A DNA stretch of 6,270 nt from Salinirussus sp. (GCA_028275005.1 JAQCNN010000110.1:1-6270); one strand, 5' to 3'; positions 1 to 5,799 are shown, counted from the stretch's first letter. Notes: generated from the sequence alone by a model not told the origin. Translations and numbers: made by a program.

Positions 1-665
1 GGGAGGTGTTCATCCAGCTCTACGGACAGACGGAGATGCCCGACATCGGCACCATCCTCCCGAAGGCCGACCACGCTGGTGCCGACCAGGTCGACTCCTG
101 TGGGAAGGCGGCGGCGATGGTCGACCTGCGGGTCGCGAACCCGGAGGATCCCGGGGACACCGACCCGCTCCCCCCTGGCGAGGAGGGTGAACTCCTGTTG
201 CGCTCGCCGTATGTGATGGACCGGTATCACGAGCGGCCGGCGGCGACGGCGGAGACGCTGGTCGACGGCTGGCTCCGGACTGGCGACATCGCCCGGACCG
301 ACGAGGCGGGCTACGTCTTCCTGCTCGACCGGGCCAGCGACATGGTCATCTCCGGGGGGATGAACGTCTACACCACGGAGGTCGAGGACGCCATCGACCG
401 CCACCCGGGTGTTGCACAGGTGGCCGTCATCGGGGTCCCCGACGACGACTGGGGGGAGGCCGTCCACGCGGTGGTCGTCCCGGCCGGCGACAGCGAGGTC
501 ACCGCGGAGACGGTCCGGGGGACTGCCGACGAGCACCTCGCCGACTACAAGGCCCCAAAGTCCGTCGAGTTCGTCGAGGAGATCCCGACCACCCCGTACG
601 GAAAGATGGACAAAAAGGCCCTGCGGGCGCCCTACTGGGAGGACGAGAACCGGGAGGTCAGCTGA
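1..665 (+). CDS. Acyl-CoA synthetase / AMP-dependent ligase, C-terminal fragment (5' end outside window)
   Basis: This is a class I adenylate-forming enzyme. The family activates a carboxylic acid with ATP to an acyl-adenylate and transfers it to CoA. The reading frame is open to the left edge (first whole codon at 3), so only about 220 C-terminal residues are present, and the N-terminal substrate pocket and P-loop-like motif are missing. Counting the GTG at 6 as residue 1, the visible core motifs are YGQTE (A5, about residues 6-10), WLRTGD (A7, TGD at 92-94), the hinge DRxSDMVISGGMNVY (A8, from D108) followed by EVE, and the C-terminal YGKMDKK, whose Lys200 matches the lysine needed for adenylation. 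The small swinging C-terminal domain is therefore intact. Acyl-chain specificity cannot be told from this part; the motif set fits fatty-acyl or aryl-CoA ligases. It ends 58 bases before the HisD-family gene on the same strand. Family assignment is secure; substrate is unknown. Confidence 0.93.
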   Translation, partial: EVFIQLYGQTEMPDIGTILPKADHAGADQVDSCGKAAAMVDLRVANPEDPGDTDPLPPGEEGELLLRSPYVMDRYHERPAATAETLVDGWLRTGDIARTDEAGYVFLLDRASDMVISGGMNVYTTEVEDAIDRHPGVAQVAVIGVPDDDWGEAVHAVVVPAGDSEVTAETVRGTADEHLADYKAPKSVEFVEEIPTTPYGKMDKKALRAPYWEDENREVS

Positions 666-693
666 GCGACAGGCCGGGCCCACACGCGATGGT

Positions 694-700
694 GTTTTTG
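694..700 (+). promoter_or_regulatory. Candidate TATA element of the HisD-family gene, also a possible T-run terminator of the ligase
   Basis: The run GTTTTTG stands out in GC-rich sequence and is centred 27 bases before the ATG at 724. That is the spacing expected for an archaeal TATA box driving a leaderless transcript. No Shine-Dalgarno-like GGAGG occurs before the ATG, which agrees. The same five T residues lie about 30 bases after the ligase stop and could serve as an archaeal U-tract terminator. Assigned by position and composition only. Confidence 0.4.
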
Positions 701-723
701 TCCACGGGCGGTTTGGGTGCGGT

Positions 724-2043
724 ATGGAGTACCGCAAATCTGCGACCGAGGCCTCACTCGAGATCCCACAGGACGTGACGGAGTCGGTCCGGGAGATCGT
801 CGACACCGTCCGCGAGCAGGGGGATGCGGGCGTGCGCGAACTGACACGCCAGTTCGACGATATCGAGCGCGAGGACCTGCGGGTGAGTGAGGCGGAGGTC
901 GCGGCCGCGGCGGAGGAGCTCAGCGACGCGGAGCGTCGGGCGATCGACAACACCATCGAGAACGTCCGGGGGTTCCACGAGGAGCAGTTCGCCCACCTGG
1001 AGGGGTTCGAACAGGAGGTCGAGGACGGGGTGACCTTGGGGGCCCGGCTGGTCCCCGTCGAGCGCGCCGGGGTGTACGTCCCGGGCGGGCGCAAGCCGCT
1101 GGTGGCGGCGCCGGCGATGACGGTCGTCCCGGCAGTTATCGCGGGTGTGGACACCGTCGTCGCCTGCGCACCCCCACAGGCCGACGGGTCGGTCCAGCCC
1201 GCCCAACTGTACGCGATGGACCGGGCCGGGGCCGACGAGGTCTACGTCGCCGGCGGCGCCCAGGCCATTGCCGCGATGGCCTACGGCACCGACACGATTC
1301 CGGGCGTCGACAAGGTCGCCGGGCCGGGTAACGTCTACGTCATCGAGGCAAAACGGCAGGTCTACGGCCACGTCGGGATCGACTTCCTCGCGGGGCCCAC
1401 CGAGGTTCTGGTCATCGCCGACGACTCCGCCGACCCCGAACTCGTGGCGACTGACCTGCTCGCACAGGCCGAGCACGACCCCCGCTCGCGGGCGGCGCTC
1501 GTGGCCACAGACCGGGAGACGGCGGCGGCAGCGGTCGAGGAACTCGAGGCACAGCTGCCGGCCCTACGGACCGAGGAGATTGCCCGCGAGGCCTGGAACG
1601 AGAACGGCGAGGTGGTGCTCGTCGAGGACCGCGACGAGGCCGTCGCGGTCGCCAACGACTGGGCGCCGGAACACCTCCAGGTGATGACCGACGACCCGCG
1701 CGCCCTGTTGGGGGACCTGCACAACTACGGGTCGGCGTTTCTGGGCCACCACGCGCCGGTGGTCTTCGGGGACAAGGCCGTCGGGACCAACCACACCTTG
1801 CCGACCCTGGAGGTTGCCCGCTACAGCGGCGGGGTCAACGTCACCACATACCTGAAGATGCTGACCCACCAGGAGCTGACCGCGTCGGGCGCGGACAGTA
1901 TCGCCCCCTGGGCCGCGAAGGTCTGCGAGTTGGAGGGGACCCACGCCCACCAGCGGTCCGCCGAGAAGCGCATCAGCTCCGGGGCAGCCCGGGACCTGGC
2001 CCGCGAACTGGAACTCGAGTCCGGCGGCGGGGTCGACCTCTGA
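724..2043 (+). CDS. hisD: Histidinol dehydrogenase family protein (HisD, or a HisD-like catabolic paralogue)
   Basis: HisD is a cytosolic, zinc-dependent, NAD-linked enzyme that oxidises L-histidinol to L-histidine in two steps, the last reactions of histidine synthesis. The 439-residue product has the usual family length. Visible landmarks are YVPGGRKP (118-125), the VAGPGNVYV nucleotide-domain region, AQAEHDP with zinc ligands Gln248 and His251, the catalytic pair Glu316-His317 in APEHLQ, zinc ligand Asp350 in FGDK, GTNHTLPT (354-361), and His409 in EGTHAHQ. All catalytic and metal residues are therefore present. The start at 724 begins the family-like protein and has a TATA-like element 27 bases upstream; an in-frame extension to 409 would overlap the ligase and is not credible. 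GDK in place of the usual GDY, GTNHTLPT, and ARYSGGVNVTTYLK recall HisD paralogues such as sulfopropanediol dehydrogenase HpsN. No other his gene is in the window. The family is certain; the histidine role is less so. Confidence 0.9.
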   Translation: MEYRKSATEASLEIPQDVTESVREIVDTVREQGDAGVRELTRQFDDIEREDLRVSEAEVAAAAEELSDAERRAIDNTIENVRGFHEEQFAHLEGFEQEVEDGVTLGARLVPVERAGVYVPGGRKPLVAAPAMTVVPAVIAGVDTVVACAPPQADGSVQPAQLYAMDRAGADEVYVAGGAQAIAAMAYGTDTIPGVDKVAGPGNVYVIEAKRQVYGHVGIDFLAGPTEVLVIADDSADPELVATDLLAQAEHDPRSRAALVATDRETAAAAVEELEAQLPALRTEEIAREAWNENGEVVLVEDRDEAVAVANDWAPEHLQVMTDDPRALLGDLHNYGSAFLGHHAPVVFGDKAVGTNHTLPTLEVARYSGGVNVTTYLKMLTHQELTASGADSIAPWAAKVCELEGTHAHQRSAEKRISSGAARDLARELELESGGGVDL

Positions 2044-2056
2044 GCGCGGGGCCCGG

Positions 2057-4219
2057 TTAGACGGTGTCGACGCCGGCAACCTCGAAGCGGGCGCCGCCGT
2101 CGGCACTCTCGGTGACGGTGACCGTCCAGCCGTGGGCCTCGGCGGCCTCGCGGACGATCGCCAGCCCGAGCCCGGAGCCTTCCTCGGCGGTCGAGTAGCC
2201 GCCCTGGAAGACCTCCTCACGCTCCTCGGGGGGGATCCCGGCCCCGTCGTCGGCGACGTAGAAGCCGTCGGGCAGGCTTCCGACCGTCACCGTCAGGCCC
2301 CCGTCACCGTGCTCGGCGGCACCCGACTGTCCCTGACTACCCGTTGTACCGTGCTCCACGGCGTTGCCGAGGAGGTTTTCGAGTAGCCGCTGCAGACGGC
2401 CGTAGTCGGCCCTGAGTACCCGGTCAGTCTCGGTGACCAGGGTCGCGTCGGCCGTGTCGACGTTTCGCCAGCAGCCCTCGACGGCCTGCTGGAGGTCGAC
2501 CGGGCTGGTCTCCTCGACTGCGTCACCCTCCCGTGCGAGTGTCGTGAGGTCGTCGAGTAGCTGCTCCATCCGGTCGAGTGCGTGCGAGATGGTGTCGACG
2601 TGGGTGCCGTTGCCCTCCTCGCGGACCAGCGCGAGCCGGCCTCGGGCGACGTTGAGCGGGTTTCGGAGGTCGTGGCTGACGACGCGCAGCAGCTCCTCGA
2701 GGCGTTCCTTCTGGCGCTCTAAGCGCTGTTCGCGGCGCTTTTGCTCGGGCACCTCCCGGGCGACGCCGACGACGCCGTCGACCTCACCGTCGACGGACAG
2801 CGGCACGAGCCGGTAGGAGAGTGTGTCAGCCCCCTGTCCCGGGAACTCGCCGGTCACCTCGCCGCTGACGCTCTCGCGCTCGCCGGCCAGCAGCGCCTCG
2901 TAGGGGTCGCCCTCGCGCTGCTCACGGACCGTCGAGACGAGCGCGCTCTGGCGCCCCTGGAGTGCCTCGCGGGTCGTCCCGTAGAGCGCCGCAAGCCGGT
3001 CGTTGACGACGACGAACCGGCCGTCCTCGTCGTAGAGACAGGCGGCCGCCTGCATCCCGTTGACCAGCTGCTCGTAGCGGCGCAGGTCCCGTTCGCGTGC
3101 ACTGCGGTCGGTGATGTCGCGGACGACGCCGATACTGCCACGGAACTCCCCGTCGGGTGAGGGGAGCAGGGAGAGGTGGTTCTCGACGACGACCGCCTCG
3201 CCACCGGCGGTGGTGGTCTCGAGCTCCCAGGTGGCGGTCTGTCGGTCATCGTCCCCGAGCAGCCCGCGGATACGGTCGGTGCCGCGCTCGAAGTCCGGCT
3301 GGGAGACGAGCAGCGAGGCGTGTTTGCCGAGCAACTCCCCGCGCTCGTAGCCAAAGGTCTCGACGAAGGCCTCGTTGATGTAGGTGTAGTAGCCGTCGGC
3401 GTCGAGGACGTAGACCGGGTCACCCATCGCCTCGATGAGTTGCCGGTACCGGGTCGTGTCCGGGTCGGACTGCTCGCTGTCGGAGACGTCCCGGACGGCA
3501 CAGACGATGTCGCCGGCTGCCGTGGCCGACACCACGTGGTCCCCGCGAACGGTCGTCCCGTCGGCTCGGAGGCCGGCTATCCGGCCGTGCCAGCGACCCT
3601 CCGCGCGGGCGGTCGAGAGGACCGTCTCGCGGTCGACCGTCGCCTCGTCGTCGGGGTAGAGTAACTCCCAGTGCTCGTCGACAAGCGCATCGGGCTCGTA
3701 GCCGTAGAGGTCGGCGTAGGCCTCGCTGACGTATGTGAACCGGCCATCGGCGTCGAGGATGGCGATCCCCTCCTGTGCCGCCTCGATGGCCTCGAGTTGG
3801 CGCTTGCGGGCCCGCTCTGCGCGCGCCCGCTCGACGGCGTTGACCACCCGGTTCGCGAGCAGCGCGTACTGGTCGACCCCGCCGCCCTTCTGGAGGTAGT
3901 CGGTCACGCCTGCCGACACGGCCTCGCCGGCGACCTGCTCGTTGCCCCGTCCCGTGAGCAGAATAAACGGGAGGTCCGGGTGCTCCTCGCGGACGGCCTC
4001 GAGGAACTCGATGCCGTCCCGGCCGGGCATCTCGTAGTCCGAGACGACACAGTCGACGGGCTCCTCGGAGAGGACCTCGAGCCCCTCGGCGGCGCCGCTT
4101 GCGGTCTCGACGACCAGCCCCTCGCGCTCGCGCTCGAGGAGTTCGGCGGAGAGGTCGACAAGGCCTGGGTCGTCGTCCACGTGGAGGACACGGGTTTCCG
4201 TGGCAGCCAGCACGGCCAT
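2057..4219 (-). CDS. Soluble hybrid sensor histidine kinase: receiver, three PAS, HisKA, HATPase
   Basis: A 720-residue two-component kinase with no membrane segment or signal peptide, so probably a cytosolic sensor. Domain order: a receiver (about 8-120) with acidic cluster D15-D16, phospho-acceptor Asp61, Thr89 and Lys111; PAS 1 (about 140-252); PAS 2 (about 262-385); PAS 3 (about 386-495); a short charged coiled-coil-like linker; HisKA with His516 in SHDLRNP; and a HATPase domain with N box Asn619, G1 box D658-G-A-G and G2 box GSGLGL from G681. All residues for autophosphorylation and for receiving a phosphoryl group are present. PAS domains commonly bind small ligands, haem or flavin, but no cofactor residue can be named here. 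The start at 4219 is preferred over ATG 4246 because the nine extra codons are AT-rich and atypical, contain a perfect palindrome, and a TATA-like site lies 27 bases before 4219. It converges on the HisD gene with a 13-base gap. No partner regulator is nearby. Confidence 0.95.
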   Translation of the reverse strand: MAVLAATETRVLHVDDDPGLVDLSAELLEREREGLVVETASGAAEGLEVLSEEPVDCVVSDYEMPGRDGIEFLEAVREEHPDLPFILLTGRGNEQVAGEAVSAGVTDYLQKGGGVDQYALLANRVVNAVERARAERARKRQLEAIEAAQEGIAILDADGRFTYVSEAYADLYGYEPDALVDEHWELLYPDDEATVDRETVLSTARAEGRWHGRIAGLRADGTTVRGDHVVSATAAGDIVCAVRDVSDSEQSDPDTTRYRQLIEAMGDPVYVLDADGYYTYINEAFVETFGYERGELLGKHASLLVSQPDFERGTDRIRGLLGDDDRQTATWELETTTAGGEAVVVENHLSLLPSPDGEFRGSIGVVRDITDRSARERDLRRYEQLVNGMQAAACLYDEDGRFVVVNDRLAALYGTTREALQGRQSALVSTVREQREGDPYEALLAGERESVSGEVTGEFPGQGADTLSYRLVPLSVDGEVDGVVGVAREVPEQKRREQRLERQKERLEELLRVVSHDLRNPLNVARGRLALVREEGNGTHVDTISHALDRMEQLLDDLTTLAREGDAVEETSPVDLQQAVEGCWRNVDTADATLVTETDRVLRADYGRLQRLLENLLGNAVEHGTTGSQGQSGAAEHGDGGLTVTVGSLPDGFYVADDGAGIPPEEREEVFQGGYSTAEEGSGLGLAIVREAAEAHGWTVTVTESADGGARFEVAGVDTV

Positions 4220-4220
4220 T

Positions 4221-4230
4221 ATACTAGTAT
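4221..4230. repeat. Perfect 10-base palindrome ATACTAGTAT beside the kinase start
   Basis: ATACTAGTAT equals its own reverse complement and is separated from the preferred kinase ATG (4219, minus strand) by one base. It is the most AT-rich patch around. It would cover the transcription start and first bases of the kinase mRNA, so it is placed like an operator. A 10-base palindrome can arise by chance, and no known regulator is matched. Confidence 0.45.
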
Positions 4231-4242
4231 CGAGAATCGGAG

Positions 4243-4250
4243 GCATAACG
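4243..4250 (-). promoter_or_regulatory. Candidate TATA element for the kinase gene
   Basis: On the minus strand the sequence reads CCCAAACCGTTATGCC. The GTTATG part is centred about 27-28 bases before the ATG at 4219, and the A-rich CAAAC just upstream could be the TFB recognition element. This spacing supports the 4219 start and a leaderless transcript. The match to a haloarchaeal consensus is modest. Confidence 0.35.
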
Positions 4251-4282
4251 GTTTGGGCCGAGAGTATCAGCGACTAATCTGG

Positions 4283-4297
4283 CGGACCGGCGGTCCG
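4283..4297. repeat. Short inverted repeat CGGACC-GGC-GGTCCG
   Basis: Six-base arms around a three-base centre, upstream of the kinase promoter. Its right arm overlaps the left arm of the longer inverted repeat at 4294-4362, so the two stems would be mutually exclusive in RNA. It may be an operator half-site arrangement or chance in GC-rich sequence. Confidence 0.4.
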
Positions 4298-4362
4298 GTC
4301 CGAGTGAAACAGCCGACAGTGCCGTAAGTGGGCGAGCACGTCGGAGTCGAGGCCGGACCGGA
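4294..4362. repeat. Nested inverted repeats (two 9-base-pair stems) in the kinase/hotdog intergenic region
   Basis: An outer pair TCCGGTCCG (4294-4302) and CGGACCGGA (4354-4362) is perfectly complementary over nine bases. Inside it, CCGAC-A-GTGC (4313-4322) pairs with GCACGTCGG (4336-4344), giving another nine pairs with a single bulged A and a 13-base loop. Together they would fold into a two-helix structure in either strand's RNA. The element lies after the hotdog stop and before the kinase promoter, so it would be in the 3' region of the hotdog transcript or in an independent small RNA. No known RNA family is recognised, and GC-rich sequence favours chance pairings. Confidence 0.45.
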
Positions 4363-4365
4363 TCC

Positions 4366-4399
4366 AAAACTGGAACTGGGACGGCGCGGGCTACGCCGT
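4366..4399 (-). terminator. Possible hairpin plus T-tract terminator after the hotdog gene
   Basis: Read on the minus strand, ACGGCG (4399-4394) pairs with CGCCGT (4386-4381) around a seven-base loop. After eleven more bases comes TTTT (4369-4366). It lies 26 bases after the hotdog stop codon. Archaeal termination depends mainly on the U-tract, and four T residues is weak, so this is a tentative call. Confidence 0.25.
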
Positions 4400-4411
4400 A
4401 GACGCGCAGGC

Positions 4412-4436
4412 GACGGGCGGGGTGCTACCCCCCGTC
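4412..4436. repeat. Hairpin straddling the hotdog gene stop codon
   Basis: GACGGG (4412-4417) pairs with CCCGTC (4431-4436), and after a two-base bulge GGGT (4420-4423) pairs with ACCC (4427-4430). The three-base loop and first pair include the stop codon (4425-4427). About ten base pairs, nearly all G-C. Such a stem at a stop codon could mark the mRNA 3' end, but no function is shown. Confidence 0.35.
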
Positions 4437-5030
4437 ACCCCGGTCACCCCGCAGGACCATGTAGGTCGTCGACAGTCGTGCGACCAGCTTGCCCGCCGAG
4501 TTGTGAACGTCACACTGGACCATCCCGATGGTCCGGCCGCGCTCGACGACCGTCGCCGTCGCCTCGAGCCGGTCCTCGAAGACCGGTCGCAGGAAGTTGG
4601 TCTTGAGCTCGATGTTCGTGGTCGACTCCTCGCGCTCGAGGGTCGTCATGAACGCGAAGGCGGTGGTCGTGTCCGCCAGTGCGGTGATGATGCCACCCTG
4701 GACCGGGCCGCCGCGGTTGGCGTGGCGGCTGTTCGCCTCCATCGAGAGGACCGCCTCGCCGTCACCGACCGACTCCACCTCCCACCCGAGCAGGCTGCCG
4801 ACCGGGGAGTCAGACAGCGGCCCGGGTGGCGGCACGTCGAGCGGCTCGTCGGCCTCCCCTGCCCGGCGTGTCTCGGCGGCCTCGACCCCGTTCCGGACGC
4901 GTAGCTCCCGGTCGAGCGCCTCCGCGAGGACCCCCTCCGGCGTGTCGTCTGCCGCCTGCAGCCGGTCGTACTCGGCGTCGGAGAGTGACAGTTCCACCGT
5001 GTGTGTTCCGTCCTCGTCGGGGTCGGTCAT
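4425..5030 (-). CDS. PaaI-type hotdog-fold protein (acyl-CoA thioesterase-like) with N-terminal ribbon-helix-helix-like segment
   Basis: 201 residues in two parts. The C-terminal part (about 75-195) is a hotdog domain of the PaaI/YbgC-like thioesterase group, which hydrolyses or binds acyl-CoA thioesters in the cytosol. The signature region has N105, G107-G108, VQGG (110-113) and LAD with Asp120 at the start of the long central helix. The family's usual HGG is QGG here (Gln111); Asp120 could still act as the catalytic acid. The N-terminal part is extra: residues 11-17 (TVELSLS) look like a beta strand, then helix DAEYDRLQAA (18-27) and helix TPEGVLAEALDREL (30-43), the pattern of a ribbon-helix-helix fold. 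A Gly/Pro-rich linker (about 57-76) follows. The start is the only ATG before residue 97. The gene is divergent from the methyltransferase. It may be a plain thioesterase or an acyl-CoA-responsive regulator; the hotdog assignment is firm. Confidence 0.88.
   Translation of the reverse strand: MTDPDEDGTHTVELSLSDAEYDRLQAADDTPEGVLAEALDRELRVRNGVEAAETRRAGEADEPLDVPPPGPLSDSPVGSLLGWEVESVGDGEAVLSMEANSRHANRGGPVQGGIITALADTTTAFAFMTTLEREESTTNIELKTNFLRPVFEDRLEATATVVERGRTIGMVQCDVHNSAGKLVARLSTTYMVLRGDRGDGG
4434..4451. repeat. Tandem 9-base direct repeat GTCACCCCG x2
   Basis: Two perfect adjacent copies of GTCACCCCG at the 3' end of the hotdog gene. They encode a repeated Arg-Gly-Asp (RGDRGD) followed by Gly-Gly and the stop. 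Probably a small in-frame duplication in a disordered tail; the number of copies may vary between strains. Confidence 0.5.
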
Positions 5031-5052
5031 ACAGGCCCGCTACTCCGGGTCG

Positions 5053-5060
5053 GTAGTTGT
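5053..5060 (-). promoter_or_regulatory. Candidate TATA element for the hotdog gene
   Basis: On the minus strand CAAACGTACAACTACC lies upstream of the ATG at 5030. The ACAACTA part is centred about 27 bases before the start, with CAAACG as a possible TFB recognition element. No Shine-Dalgarno is present before the ATG. The match is weak but the spacing is as expected for a leaderless transcript. Confidence 0.3.
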
Positions 5061-5069
5061 ACGTTTGGG

Positions 5070-5111
5070 CGTCGGCAGTCGTGTTTGGCGCCGGCGGCCG
5101 GTGTGCCGACG
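5070..5111. repeat. 8-base inverted repeat in the divergent promoter region
   Basis: CGTCGGCA (5070-5077) and TGCCGACG (5104-5111) are exact reverse complements with 26 bases between them. Between the arms lie GGCGCC (5087-5092) and CCGG-CGG-CCGG (5091-5101). The element sits between the candidate TATA boxes of the hotdog and methyltransferase genes, where a regulator could act on both. It could equally be chance in GC-rich DNA. Confidence 0.4.
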
Positions 5112-5135
5112 GCCGGACACGGGGACAGATCCGTG

Positions 5136-5142
5136 CGTTTAG
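5136..5142 (+). promoter_or_regulatory. Candidate TATA element for the methyltransferase gene
   Basis: CGTTTAG is the only AT-rich patch just upstream of the ATG at 5168, and its TTTA is centred about 28 bases before it. This is the expected spacing for a leaderless haloarchaeal transcript; no ribosome binding site is seen before the ATG. Confidence 0.4.
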
Positions 5143-5167
5143 CCGTCCGGAGCGTGTCTGACCGGCT

Positions 5168-5785
5168 ATGGAACCCGAGGAGACCCGCCGCAGCTGGGCC
5201 GACCGGTCGGGGGAGTTCTCGCCGACGTACTACGCCGAGATCGGCCCCAACGAGGTGAGTGAGACGCTCGCGGACGTGCTCTCGTACTACGCGGCCGAGA
5301 GTGCGGCGGTCCTCGAGGTCGGCTGTAGCTCCGGGCGCCACCTCGCCCACCTCCGGGACAGCGGCTTCGAGAATCTCACCGGCGTCGACATCAACGAGGA
5401 GTCCTTCGAGGTGATGGCCGAGTACTTCCCCGGGCTGGCCGAGGCTGGCACCTTCCACACCGGCGCACTCGAGGACGTCGTCCCCGACTTCGGGGACGGC
5501 GAGTTCGACGTGGTCTACTCGGTGGAGACCCTCCAGCACATTCACCCCGACGACGAGTGGGTGTTCGAGGAGCTCACCAGGGTCACGAGCGACCTGCTCG
5601 TCACGGCCGAAAACGAGGGGAACAGCCCACAGCGAGGCGGGCCGGGACACGACGTGAGCTGTGTCCGGGACGACTTCCCGCTGTACTACCGGGACTGGAA
5701 GACGGTGTTCACCGACCTCGGGCTCGCCCAGCTGGTCTGTGAGCCCGGCAAGCGCGACACCGTTCGCGTCTTCCGGGTGCCCTGA
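5168..5785 (+). CDS. Class I SAM-dependent methyltransferase, substrate unknown
   Basis: 205 residues with the Rossmann-like methyltransferase fold. Motif I is VLEVGCSSGRHL (48-59), the glycine-rich SAM loop with E50, G52 and G56. Motif II is LTGVDIN with Asp74, which normally holds the ribose hydroxyls of SAM. The post-II strand FDVVYSVETLQHI (113-125) matches the motif IV region. There is no membrane segment or signal peptide, so it is cytosolic. The N-terminal segment (1-45) is rich in Tyr, Glu and Ser and may form the lid over the active site. The C-terminal part (about 160-205) is typical in length but carries no substrate-specific motif that I recognise, so small molecule, protein or RNA targets all remain open. 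The ATG at 5168 is supported by the TATA-like element 28 bases upstream. The gene is followed at 58 bases by the DUF4864-like gene on the same strand and is divergent from the hotdog gene. Confidence 0.88.
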   Translation: MEPEETRRSWADRSGEFSPTYYAEIGPNEVSETLADVLSYYAAESAAVLEVGCSSGRHLAHLRDSGFENLTGVDINEESFEVMAEYFPGLAEAGTFHTGALEDVVPDFGDGEFDVVYSVETLQHIHPDDEWVFEELTRVTSDLLVTAENEGNSPQRGGPGHDVSCVRDDFPLYYRDWKTVFTDLGLAQLVCEPGKRDTVRVFRVP

Positions 5786-5799
5786 CCGTCACGACCGCC

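Noticed and set aside
409..723. In-frame upstream extension of the HisD-family gene giving 105 extra residues
   Set aside because: It overlaps the ligase in another frame, is Arg/Ser/Pro-rich like an out-of-frame shadow, and the normal family length begins at 724.
754..1476. 240-codon minus-strand open frame opposite the HisD-family gene
   Set aside because: It is the reverse-strand shadow of a conserved enzyme gene with no recognisable motif. The minus-strand frame at 1564-2220 is rejected for the same reason.
2044..2056. Possible bidirectional terminator between the convergent HisD-family and kinase genes
   Set aside because: The 13 bases hold only a four-pair GC palindrome with no T-tract on either strand.
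3671..4327. 218-codon plus-strand open frame antisense to the kinase receiver and first PAS
   Set aside because: Long antisense frames are usual in GC-rich DNA; the composition mirrors the kinase codons and no family motif is seen. The same applies to the plus-strand frames at 2132-2386, 2741-3160 and 3176-3664.
4261..4380. Box C/D guide RNA in the kinase/hotdog gap
   Set aside because: No correctly spaced C box (RTGATGA) and D box (CTGA) pairs were found on either strand.
4370..4424. Possible tRNA or small RNA suggested by a six-pair stem with a seven-base loop (4381-4399)
   Set aside because: The loop lacks the T-anticodon-A pattern, and no T-arm GGTTCGAATCC-like sequence or matching acceptor stem is present.
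4422..4904. 160-codon plus-strand open frame opposite the hotdog gene
   Set aside because: The minus-strand frame has clear hotdog motifs and acidic composition; this one does not.
5027..5650. 207-codon minus-strand open frame opposite the methyltransferase
   Set aside because: It covers the methyltransferase and the divergent promoter region, overlaps the hotdog start and has no motif; a shadow of GC-rich codons.
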